DNA of 40,415 nt from a virus: positions 1-40,415 of IMG/VR virus record IMGVR_UViG_3300042691_010331; one strand, given 5' to 3'. Every line of letters starts with the position of its first letter. The stretch's first letter is position 1. Positions 12,833 to 21,832 of this stretch are shown piece by piece. Made by a program: the position numbers and the translations under genes. Below the pieces are notes generated by a model. That model was not told where the DNA came from. It saw only the letters and a program-made list of their open reading frames with translations, and made no database searches.

Positions 12833-15514
12833 ATGCCAACACAAAAAGGCAATCAACCTATAGCATCATTTGTTAAAGGACTTATCACAGAAGCAACTCC
12901 CTTAACATTTCCAGAGAATGCTTCATTAGATGAAATGAACTTCGAGCTTCTACTTGATGGTAGTAGGAAGCGTCGTTTAGGATTAGATTATGAAGATGGA
13001 TACGCTCTTATTGACCCAGGGGTTACAGCAGATAGTTTAGCTGAAGCTACACAATCTTGTTTCTATTGGCCATCTCCTAATGGCAGTAGAAAGGTGGATA
13101 TTGGTGTTGTACAAGTAGGTAGATTTATTTATTTTCTTAATTTATTAACATCAAATCCATCGGCTAATGTTTTAAATGGTGGTGTTCCTATTGAGTCTAG
13201 TGTACCTAATAATAGCAAATGGCAGTTTGCTATTATTAAAGATTATTTGATTGCTGTTAATGCTTATCTTGATACTCCTTATTTGGTATCTTATGATGAT
13301 GAAGCAGATGTAATATCATATAGAACAGGTCGTATTGTAATACGGGATTTGTATGGAGTAGATGACGGATTAGCTATAACAGAAAGACCAACAACATTAT
13401 CAGATTTACATAAATATAATTTAAGAAATCAAGGATGGAGTACGAATATTGTAACCACTTGTGGTACAGATGTATTAGATTGTACATTTACTACTCTAGG
13501 AATATACCCAGGAAATTCAGACCAATGGGGTATTGGTCGTATTGGAGATTTAACATCTGCAGATGTTTATAAATATGACCCATCTATAGCAACAAGAAAT
13601 GCTGTTGATGGGGGGCAAGTGCCACAAGGTAGTTTTATTATAGACTTGTATAATAGAGGGGAATCTCGATTAGCTAATACAGGAATTACACTTCCTGCTG
13701 ATAGAGAAACCACATTTATATCCACCGTGGCAGCTTATGCTGGACGTGTTTGGTATTCAGGAATACAAGGCAAAATTGTTGATGGTGATGATAGAAGTGT
13801 CCATTTAAATAATGCTGTTTTATTCTCACAAGTATTTGACACTTATGAGTCTTTAGTAAGATGTCATCAAGCATCAGATCCAACAAGTTATACCTTTAGT
13901 GATGTAGTAGATACTGATGGTGGGATTATTCATATTATTGGTGCTGTTGATATTGTTAAACTGCTTCCTATTAAACACAGTTTGTTTGTATTTGCTAGAA
14001 ATGGTGTATGGGAAATCACAGGTGGACAGGATGGATTTACAGCTACAGTATTTCAAGTAAATAAAATATCTAGTATAGGTGTATTCTCTCCTTATAGTAT
14101 TGTAGAAGCTAATGGTGTTATTTACTTTTGGAGTGTGTCAGGTATTTATGCTATTACACCAAATCCAAATTTAAGTGGTGTATGGGATACAAATTCTGTC
14201 TCTATGACTACAATACAGAGTTTATATAATAATATTCCAGATATTATTAAACGTGGAGCTAAAGGTTTTTATGATGCTGCTGCAAATAGAGTTAGATGGT
14301 TGTTTGCATCAGATTATGGTCATGTACAAGGACAGCCTATAGATCAACCACCTTTAGTTATATATCCAAGCATAGGAACTCCAGTAGATATTGATTTTGG
14401 TAGATATACATCCTATTTCGATGTTACCGCCTTAGATAGTGAAACAGTAGTAATTACTGCTGTTACTCGTCCTGGTGCTGGTGGTGGTGCTTTCGGTGAT
14501 ATACGTGGAATTGTTTGTAAAGTGGATGTTACAGATAACACTATTACAACTATAGGTAGTCCAACTATTATAGAGAATGTTAGTAGTACCTATTTAAACA
14601 TTTCTACTGTTAAACTTGAGGCTGGTAAATTTGCTGTTATTGCCCACGAGGACACGGGTAAAGATGTATATTGTGTAGTATGCACTGTTTCTGGAACTAC
14701 TATACTTCCAACAGCTAGGCAAGCTATTTCAACAACAACAGTAGCTAATATATTTACAACAACTCCATCATCTCGATTGGAGGATAATAAATTTATATGT
14801 GGATGGGAAGGAAATACTGGCACAACATCTAGTAGATCACCCCGAACAGTTGTTGTATCTGTTAGTGGCACAACCATTGCTGCTGCAACTGAAGTAGTAT
14901 TAAATGACTATCCATCACAAGACACCCAAATTATTGCATCTAATTCATCAAATTATACTTTATATGCAAATGTTGCAGTTTCAGGTGCGCGTAAAATAGT
15001 TCCAATTTCTGTTAGTGGATCAACAATAACACCAGGTTCATTAAGTGATGCTATTACAGGGTATTATACTGGTTCGACAGAAAATACAATTGCACCATTA
15101 AAAGATACAAATATTGTTTTAGTAGCCACAGATAATTTATCTGCCTTATTTATAGCTGCTGTGGATTTATCTGCACCAGCAGCTAGCCAATTGAAAGACA
15201 CTATATCAATTAGTACAATAAGTAATTTATGGCCTGGAAGTATCCGTATTATTAGTGGTTATAATGGTAAATTCACAGTATTCTATCAAAATAGTACAGG
15301 CATGGCTTATCAAAACTTTGAATATTCTGGTGGAAGTATCACTACAGTAGGATCTGAGGTTATTATTGATGCAGCCAATACTACTTCGAGTAATTACTAC
15401 CTTCAATGCACTGATGAACCTATTGCTGGAGATGTTTATGGTGTGGTCTATCCAGCAGTGTCTGGTACACCCTATCCATTAAAATTATTCTTATATAACA
15501 CAGGGAATGCATAA
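12833..15514 (+). CDS. Tail tubular protein B (nozzle), N-terminal part with added beta domain
   Basis: The 893-residue product starts like podovirus nozzle proteins (IASFVKGLITEATPLTFPENASLDEMNFEL, with DGSRKRRLGLDYE) and keeps the pattern as far as GFYDAAANRVRWLFASDYG near residue 490. The remaining 390 residues are unlike a normal nozzle. They consist of about six repeats of 60-65 residues with hydrophobic strands and the motif VSGTTI or VSGSTI, looking like a beta-propeller. The usual nozzle C-terminus is instead encoded by the next gene, joined by TAATG. The added domain may be exposed on the tail, for instance for receptor contact. Confidence 0.8.
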   Translation: MPTQKGNQPIASFVKGLITEATPLTFPENASLDEMNFELLLDGSRKRRLGLDYEDGYALIDPGVTADSLAEATQSCFYWPSPNGSRKVDIGVVQVGRFIYFLNLLTSNPSANVLNGGVPIESSVPNNSKWQFAIIKDYLIAVNAYLDTPYLVSYDDEADVISYRTGRIVIRDLYGVDDGLAITERPTTLSDLHKYNLRNQGWSTNIVTTCGTDVLDCTFTTLGIYPGNSDQWGIGRIGDLTSADVYKYDPSIATRNAVDGGQVPQGSFIIDLYNRGESRLANTGITLPADRETTFISTVAAYAGRVWYSGIQGKIVDGDDRSVHLNNAVLFSQVFDTYESLVRCHQASDPTSYTFSDVVDTDGGIIHIIGAVDIVKLLPIKHSLFVFARNGVWEITGGQDGFTATVFQVNKISSIGVFSPYSIVEANGVIYFWSVSGIYAITPNPNLSGVWDTNSVSMTTIQSLYNNIPDIIKRGAKGFYDAAANRVRWLFASDYGHVQGQPIDQPPLVIYPSIGTPVDIDFGRYTSYFDVTALDSETVVITAVTRPGAGGGAFGDIRGIVCKVDVTDNTITTIGSPTIIENVSSTYLNISTVKLEAGKFAVIAHEDTGKDVYCVVCTVSGTTILPTARQAISTTTVANIFTTTPSSRLEDNKFICGWEGNTGTTSSRSPRTVVVSVSGTTIAAATEVVLNDYPSQDTQIIASNSSNYTLYANVAVSGARKIVPISVSGSTITPGSLSDAITGYYTGSTENTIAPLKDTNIVLVATDNLSALFIAAVDLSAPAASQLKDTISISTISNLWPGSIRIISGYNGKFTVFYQNSTGMAYQNFEYSGGSITTVGSEVIIDAANTTSSNYYLQCTDEPIAGDVYGVVYPAVSGTPYPLKLFLYNTGNA

Positions 15515-16287
15515 TGGCTTTATCAGAAATTAGCTATCCTAATAGCTATAATAGAGAACTAATATTGGATTTAACATTAAATGCTTTTAGTGTATATGAT
15601 TTCGACCATGAGAACTATCCACGTGTCCATGATTATGTTCAGCTTCCTGGTTTTATCCTCACAGAAACATCAACGAGTGTTTATGATAGTTCTGGTAATG
15701 TTGTAGTAGATGGAAGTGGTAATCCTGTTACCACTTTAGTGTTAGTTACAGGGAATAGAAGCACGGACTTGCGAAGAGAGAATTTTAAATTATTAGTAAG
15801 TGAGTCTCCTCAATTTACACTAGGGGAATATAAGGATTACACATTTACAGACTGGGTGAGTTTTGATGGCGTTGGAGTTGACTTTTCTAGTTTTTTGCTT
15901 ACTGGTTATAATTTAGCTGGTGATATGGCCAGACAAAAACAAGTTATATATTTACAAGTGTTTTGTAGACGAACAGAAGATTACTATGATATTTTAGGTA
16001 ATTTGGATCATCAGTCATCTTGTATGGTCAAAAGTGAATGGAATTGGAATAATAGTGCAGCGCAAGGCAAATGGGGAACAAGTTTCCAAGCATATAGGTT
16101 TTTATATCCGTATGCAGCCACAGGAACAACAGGTGATGCGTTTGACTACGGGGAAACAGTAGTGGTTACAAAAAATAAACTACGTGGTAGAGGCAAATCC
16201 TTATCTATTCTATTTGAATCTGCAGCAGGAAAAGATTTACACCTTTATGGATGGAATGCCCTTGTAACAATAAATGGAGAACCTTAA
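15514..16287 (+). CDS. Tail tubular protein B, C-terminal part
   Basis: The 257-residue product begins YPNSYNRELILDLTLNAFSVYDFD, which in related nozzle proteins usually follows the FYD...RVRWL segment within one chain. It ends with the usual RTEDYYD, SCMVKSEWNWNNS, VVVTKNKLRGRGKSLSILFES, GKDLHLYGW pattern. It looks like the C-terminal third of the nozzle protein turned into its own gene by the domain insertion upstream. Both chains probably assemble in the same ring. An independent minor tail protein is less likely. Confidence 0.7.
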   Translation: MALSEISYPNSYNRELILDLTLNAFSVYDFDHENYPRVHDYVQLPGFILTETSTSVYDSSGNVVVDGSGNPVTTLVLVTGNRSTDLRRENFKLLVSESPQFTLGEYKDYTFTDWVSFDGVGVDFSSFLLTGYNLAGDMARQKQVIYLQVFCRRTEDYYDILGNLDHQSSCMVKSEWNWNNSAAQGKWGTSFQAYRFLYPYAATGTTGDAFDYGETVVVTKNKLRGRGKSLSILFESAAGKDLHLYGWNALVTINGEP

Positions 16288-16580
16288 TGTACCACATGAT
16301 ATATGATGATGCTGATATTGAAATTATTTCAGAAACGTATGATAGTATTCCAGATGGTGTAGTGTTAAATACAGAAGTAAAACAATTCTCATTTTCCATA
16401 TATAAGAAATTTAAAAAAATATGGGTAGAGTTGCAGAAAGAGTTTAAGCACATTGGATATACTTACGTGATTTCAATCCCACTTGAAGAAGAAGATGTGC
16501 GCTGGAATGAGCATTGGGGTTTTAAAGACACTGGTCTGAGAGTTGATGGTCATAAAGTAATGAGGTTTGATTTATGGTAG
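16287..16580 (+). CDS. gp13-like internal/assembly protein with acetyltransferase-like end
   Basis: The product is 97 residues from the ATG at 16287, which overlaps the previous stop; an in-frame ATG 36 bases upstream is less likely. The C-terminal pattern (YVISIPLEEEDVRWNEHWGFKDTGLRVDGHKVMRFDL) looks like the last strands of a GNAT fold, as in T7 gp13. The place after the nozzle gene and before the gp14-like gene matches T7 order exactly. The N-terminal half of a full GNAT is missing, so enzymatic activity is doubtful. Confidence 0.6.
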   Translation: MYHMIYDDADIEIISETYDSIPDGVVLNTEVKQFSFSIYKKFKKIWVELQKEFKHIGYTYVISIPLEEEDVRWNEHWGFKDTGLRVDGHKVMRFDLW

Positions 16581-17101
16581 CCGAACTTATAGGAAGTTTA
16601 TTTACAAAGAATAAGCGCAAGAAAATACGCCGGGCACAAAGAGCAGCTTTTGCTGCTATTTCTGCCGAACAACAGAAACTATTTCAGCTAGAAACTCTAC
16701 GCGCTGATTTTGGAACAAGGCAGGAGAAAATCCAACAATTACGTGAAAGTAGAATACGAAGGGCACAAATATTAGCTAGTGCAGCCAATTCAGGGGCTAT
16801 GGATAGTAGTAGTGCTAAAGGTGGTGCATCTAGTGCTTATTCTACTGCTATAGGGAATATAGGTGTGTTAAATGCGTTCCAGAGCTACAGTAAAGCTATA
16901 GGAACATCCCAATCTGAAATAGCCAAGCAAGAAGGAATATTACAGCAACTTGGTGTTAAGATGGAGGCTCAACAGGCTAAGGCACAAATGATAGGTAGTA
17001 TTGCTGGTGCTGTTGGTACTATTGCCACACTTCCGTGGGGTGGTGGAGTTGGTAGTGTTGCTACGTCAATTGGTCGTCAAGTTGGATTAGGTGGTGGATA
17101 A
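16574..17101 (+). CDS. Internal virion protein B (gp14-like)
   Basis: This 175-residue protein begins with a very basic helix (KNKRKKIRRAQRAAFAAISAEQQ) and continues with the coiled segment QEKIQQLRESRIRRAQILASAANSG. It ends in an Ala/Gly-rich hydrophobic part (IGSIAGAVGTIATLPWGGG) able to insert into a membrane. This is the pattern of T7 gp14, the core protein that forms the outer-membrane pore at DNA ejection. It overlaps its neighbours by 7 and 1 bases. Confidence 0.75.
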   Translation: MVAELIGSLFTKNKRKKIRRAQRAAFAAISAEQQKLFQLETLRADFGTRQEKIQQLRESRIRRAQILASAANSGAMDSSSAKGGASSAYSTAIGNIGVLNAFQSYSKAIGTSQSEIAKQEGILQQLGVKMEAQQAKAQMIGSIAGAVGTIATLPWGGGVGSVATSIGRQVGLGGG

Positions 17102-20100
17102 TGTATTCGTTAGATGAAGATAAAATACCAGAGAGTTTACCAGAACGTGCCCCATTAAAACCACTACCTAATGATGTTGAAGCTAGGCAGCAAGCTTATT
17201 ATGCTGCTTATTCTGCTTCCAAGAAGTCATTAATAGGACGGGCTAGATTAACAGCACAAGAACAACAAAAAGAGTTTCTAAATTTATATGGAAAAATCCA
17301 TAATGATTTAGTTACTAATGGTGTGTCTCAGGACATGGAGGATGAGAAAACCGCTATTATTAATAGAGATGCTCAGGATGAGCAACAGGATATTATTAAT
17401 ATTGCTACAGATCCAACTATCCCTGTTGAACAAAGGGCTAATGTTTTGACCAATAAGCCGAAGAATCCTTTCAATTGGGCTGATAAATATAAAACTACCA
17501 TCACGGCTGAGAATCATGGTGTTACAAAGAAAGATGAATTAGCTCAGGATAAGAATGTAGCTACATACATTCCAAAGAACATACAGGCTGCTAAAGACGT
17601 TGAAGATTTAAAGAATGCTGCTGCTGGTTCTTTAAATATCACACATGCTGGATTTGCTGGTTCTGCCTTGCTCAATTTTATCCCTGGTAGAACAGGCGTT
17701 CTTACAGCTAATCTATATGCTGCTATGACTAACGATCATAGTTTTACTACTAGAGCTAAAAATATTGTTCTTCCTGGTAGTGCTAATAAAGAAATGGGTA
17801 AGTTATGGCAACAATGGGATGCTAAAGAAAAGAGAGAAGGGTTAATACGCATTATACGATATATGGAGTCATCCACGGCATTAGATGCTGACAAAGTGGA
17901 GATGCTATTAAAGACATTAGAAAATCCAGATCAACCTTGGTGGGAAACATCCCTTAGTAATATTAGTGGCATATTAGATGCAACCTTTGTTGGGGCTGCT
18001 GCAAAATCCCCTATAAAATCAGCTAAGGAGTTTATTAAATGGGCAACAACATATAATGCAGCAGGTGATAAAGCTGCTGTGTCATTTGTTAAAAATGTGT
18101 TCACTAAGAAGAATGTAGCTGCTGCTGGAGCAACTACTAAGGCAGCCCAAGAAGTAGCTACAGATGCAACTATTATACAAGCTGTTACTAAGAATGAGCC
18201 ACCTGTAACATCCCCTTTAGGGATTGAGGTGATTAATAATCCTGACAAGGCTTCCAAAACTATTGTAGCTAGTGTTTTAGACGACACAGGTGAAGTGGCT
18301 AAGGTTGTTACACCTGAGGGTAAAGGGCAGATAGTTGATGTTGTTCTTCCAAAGAGTGTTGATTCTGGTGAATTACAGACAATGTATCCAGATGTATTTG
18401 AGAAGATTAACACTTACGCAAAAGCTTTAAAACCTGAATCACAAATCAATCCTGCTTTGTATGATGATGCTTTTCAACAAAGTGAAATTAATACACACAT
18501 TGAGATAATAAAGAGAACACAATACCCTAGCTTGCAGCTTTCTAACACTGTTGTTGATTTCCGTTTTGGTGATACATCCTACATAAAAGCTATGTATGGA
18601 GAAACACCTAATAGAGGTTGGCTGACAGAAGGTGAGGCTATGTCTATGTTAAATAAACTGAAAGGAGATATTCCTCCTGATGTTTATAAGAATATGGAAG
18701 TGACCTATCATCCTAAGAATAATGAATATTACATTACACATAACATAGAGAAACAATTTACGCCTAATGTATTAATGGGTGATGATTATGGTGCTACATT
18801 TCAAATACCATATACTAAGAAAGAAATTAGCTTAGATGCTATTGCTAGAAATAAATACATTAATTGGATATTGCCTAGCTCAAGTAGAATGACCTCTGGC
18901 CTATCTAGCAGTGCTATAGCTACAGAAATGGGTGTAGCACAGAACATTTCAAAGTTAAATCAATATTTGAATAACTTTGTCATGAATAAGACGGATGTAT
19001 TTCCTGACTTGAATAAAGAATTGAAACTCATTCATGAGCAACAGATAAGTGGCTGGAAATCTGTGAAAGAACTGTTAGCTGACAAACCACATCTGTCTGA
19101 AGCACAGAAAAAGGATTTAGTGGAAGCCTATTATTCTGTTAAAGCATTAGGTGATACGTTCTATGACATGGCTAACAAACGTCATAGAGGTGATTTAGTG
19201 TTAGATGGACAGAAGGCTATCTATGGATCAGATGGAAGTATAAAAGGGTTTGGTAAAGATGTTCCATTTGATGAGACAACACATAAATATATATTTGACA
19301 TTGATTTAAATGCTGCTGTTGTTTTAACCAAAGAAACATTAGCTGGTGGTAAGATAGTTAAATTAAAATCACTTCTGTCAGATGCTAATGGTGATAAATG
19401 GGAATATGCTATATTACGTGGTGGTAGTAAGCTAGGAGAACTTCCTCCGAATACACTTAGTAGAATAGATAATTACATTCCATGGTATCACACTGCTGAT
19501 TTCTTTGTACAGCGTACACCATTAAAGATGCGTCTGAACGGCTTATCTGTTTCTGATGAAAGTACCCTGGCTAAATTCTCAGAACGTATAGCTGGCGCTC
19601 GTACACATGCCGATGCTGACAAGATAGTAGCAGAAATGACAGCAGAATTTGGTGACACGTATACATTTAAAACTGTATTAAGAAGCGAGAATGTTCTTGA
19701 TGAGATAGTTAATGTACATGAAGAAGCTACTAAATATGCTGCTTGGGAAAAGCACAGAGGACAGAGATTACTTAACTATGATCCTATAGATGATCCTATC
19801 AGAAGCTTACATATGATGGGTAAATCTTTAATGCAACTAGACGCATGGGAAGATTTTAATAGATATTTCAAACAACGCTTTGAGAAAACCTATGCGGACA
19901 TATTACCAGAAGGACAAATACCTAAAAATCCAGATAGGTGGACTCTACCAGATGGGAAAAATACAAAAGAAAATATAGCTTTATTAGCTGCGGGTAAGCG
20001 TGAACTAGAATGGCATAATGGTATATTCAGAAGCATGGTGGAGAGTGATAGAGCGGTGTCGTCATTCTTTCATTCTACTGCTGATGTGATGAATCAATAT

Positions 20101-21831
20101 GGCATTAAAGGTGATAAAGCTGTACGTGATTTAGCTAAACAAGGTAATGTGTTCCTACGTATTCCTAATGCTGCTGCTACACATCTCTTGCTATATAATA
20201 ACATTGCTAAACAATGGGTAGTGCAGACACAAAACATTTGGAGTTTACATGCTCTTGATCCGGCATTCATTCGCTATGGTTTGCCTAATGTACTTCCATT
20301 TATTTTTGCTACACTGGGAAAGAGTAAATATTTTCAAGGACAAGAATCTACCTTTATCAAAATATCTAAGTTTATTGGTGAAACACTTAGTGGTATTAAA
20401 GGTAAAGAGTGGGATGATATGTATAATGGCTTTGCTAACAGTGGTATGTTACAAGCTGTCGACTTAAACCAGATGGTTTTAGGTTTGAAACATCATGGTA
20501 ATTATACACTAACTCCTGAAGTACATGAGCAGATAGCTAAAGGATTAACACAAGCTATATCATTACCTGGAAACATTGCTAAAAACTTAGGCTACACTCC
20601 TGCTGAATTAACCAACTTAGCTGGTGCTTGGATATACTCATATAAACAATATCAGAAATTACATCCTGGTGTTGATATGACTAATCTACATCACATTGAA
20701 CAAGTGAAGGCTAAGGCGTTAGCTTTAACAGGAAGTATGGCGGGTAGTGCTGACACCATGAGCTACCAACGTGGTATGTGGTCACTTCTGTTTAAATTTA
20801 TGCCAATTCAGAGCAAGCAATTAGCATTAATGACAACATCCAAAGCTACCACTAAGGAAGAGAAAATACGCCTTGCTGTGGGGCAAACTATTTTATGGGG
20901 AACAGCCGGTACATTAGGAGGAACATTAATACATGATGGTGTTAATGCTTGGATGACAGACGAAGAAAAGGAAGTGTTTAACAAGTATGAGGGTGGTTTA
21001 ATTGACTTAGTATTTAATAACATTTTAGATATTACACTACGTCATGCGTTTGGTATAGATGATGAGAAGCCAACATCAATAGGATGGAGTCATTCCATGG
21101 GGCCGTTTAACAATGGCTATGGTGTTCCAGCCATTGACGTATTTTATAGTTTATACAAAACATTTACAGATCAGGAAGCTGCTAATCCCCGTATTGCTGC
21201 CGTTGGCGCTACAGGTGTTATAACTAATTTTATTACCTCTATTAGCAATAGACTAGCTATACAAGGTGAATATGATACACCACACATAGCTAATGCTATT
21301 ATAGCAGAAACTCCCACTCTGTTTAAAGCTTGGGATAATGCAGCTAAGGGTTATGTAATGTGGCAAACTGGCAAGCTTGTCTCGAAGCATGGAAATCCTA
21401 GAGATTTGGTAGCATCTCATGGTGATGCTATTGGCCGTATGGCTGGTGTATACACTAAAGAGGAATTAGATGCTTTCAAAAATATAGATGTGGAGAAAGG
21501 AAAGAAAGCAGCACAGAAAGCAATGGAAAAGGAAGTGTTCGATTACATCATGAAGAATAGAACAGATATTCTGTTTTTAGGTAGGACAGATAGAGCTGTA
21601 GAATTAGACAAGATGCTATATGTGCTTGGGCACGATGATCCAGAACTAATGTCTAAAATGCGTACCAGCATAGAAAAGAAATTATTCTATGCTAATAAAG
21701 AATTTGCTGATAGCTTACAACAACAAATAGATAATAAAATGTCTGAGGCTAAAGCTTCTTTAGACCAAGCTGAAGCAGAAGTTAGCGATGGTGCATTGAA
21801 AGAATTGATACAAACTTTAAGGAATAAATAA
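17101..21831 (+). CDS. Large internal core / DNA ejection protein
   Basis: At 1576 residues it is the longest product in the window. It corresponds in place and size to the big T7 inner-core proteins (gp15/gp16). The N-terminal 160 residues are charged helices, and alpha-helical segments alternate with Ala/Gly-rich stretches (for example AAGATTKAAQEVATDATIIQ). The last 60 residues form a charged coiled coil (NKMSEAKASLDQAEAEV). No lysozyme or transglycosylase motif is apparent here; that activity lies in the next gene. It is expected to enter the cell with the DNA and help form the periplasmic tunnel. Confidence 0.7.
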   Translation: MYSLDEDKIPESLPERAPLKPLPNDVEARQQAYYAAYSASKKSLIGRARLTAQEQQKEFLNLYGKIHNDLVTNGVSQDMEDEKTAIINRDAQDEQQDIINIATDPTIPVEQRANVLTNKPKNPFNWADKYKTTITAENHGVTKKDELAQDKNVATYIPKNIQAAKDVEDLKNAAAGSLNITHAGFAGSALLNFIPGRTGVLTANLYAAMTNDHSFTTRAKNIVLPGSANKEMGKLWQQWDAKEKREGLIRIIRYMESSTALDADKVEMLLKTLENPDQPWWETSLSNISGILDATFVGAAAKSPIKSAKEFIKWATTYNAAGDKAAVSFVKNVFTKKNVAAAGATTKAAQEVATDATIIQAVTKNEPPVTSPLGIEVINNPDKASKTIVASVLDDTGEVAKVVTPEGKGQIVDVVLPKSVDSGELQTMYPDVFEKINTYAKALKPESQINPALYDDAFQQSEINTHIEIIKRTQYPSLQLSNTVVDFRFGDTSYIKAMYGETPNRGWLTEGEAMSMLNKLKGDIPPDVYKNMEVTYHPKNNEYYITHNIEKQFTPNVLMGDDYGATFQIPYTKKEISLDAIARNKYINWILPSSSRMTSGLSSSAIATEMGVAQNISKLNQYLNNFVMNKTDVFPDLNKELKLIHEQQISGWKSVKELLADKPHLSEAQKKDLVEAYYSVKALGDTFYDMANKRHRGDLVLDGQKAIYGSDGSIKGFGKDVPFDETTHKYIFDIDLNAAVVLTKETLAGGKIVKLKSLLSDANGDKWEYAILRGGSKLGELPPNTLSRIDNYIPWYHTADFFVQRTPLKMRLNGLSVSDESTLAKFSERIAGARTHADADKIVAEMTAEFGDTYTFKTVLRSENVLDEIVNVHEEATKYAAWEKHRGQRLLNYDPIDDPIRSLHMMGKSLMQLDAWEDFNRYFKQRFEKTYADILPEGQIPKNPDRWTLPDGKNTKENIALLAAGKRELEWHNGIFRSMVESDRAVSSFFHSTADVMNQYGIKGDKAVRDLAKQGNVFLRIPNAAATHLLLYNNIAKQWVVQTQNIWSLHALDPAFIRYGLPNVLPFIFATLGKSKYFQGQESTFIKISKFIGETLSGIKGKEWDDMYNGFANSGMLQAVDLNQMVLGLKHHGNYTLTPEVHEQIAKGLTQAISLPGNIAKNLGYTPAELTNLAGAWIYSYKQYQKLHPGVDMTNLHHIEQVKAKALALTGSMAGSADTMSYQRGMWSLLFKFMPIQSKQLALMTTSKATTKEEKIRLAVGQTILWGTAGTLGGTLIHDGVNAWMTDEEKEVFNKYEGGLIDLVFNNILDITLRHAFGIDDEKPTSIGWSHSMGPFNNGYGVPAIDVFYSLYKTFTDQEAANPRIAAVGATGVITNFITSISNRLAIQGEYDTPHIANAIIAETPTLFKAWDNAAKGYVMWQTGKLVSKHGNPRDLVASHGDAIGRMAGVYTKEELDAFKNIDVEKGKKAAQKAMEKEVFDYIMKNRTDILFLGRTDRAVELDKMLYVLGHDDPELMSKMRTSIEKKLFYANKEFADSLQQQIDNKMSEAKASLDQAEAEVSDGALKELIQTLRNK

Positions 21832-21832
21832 T

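Noticed and set aside
17931-18413. 160-codon - strand frame inside the large core protein gene
   Set aside because: It is fully inside a real + strand gene, is hydrophobic by strand symmetry and has no supporting start site.
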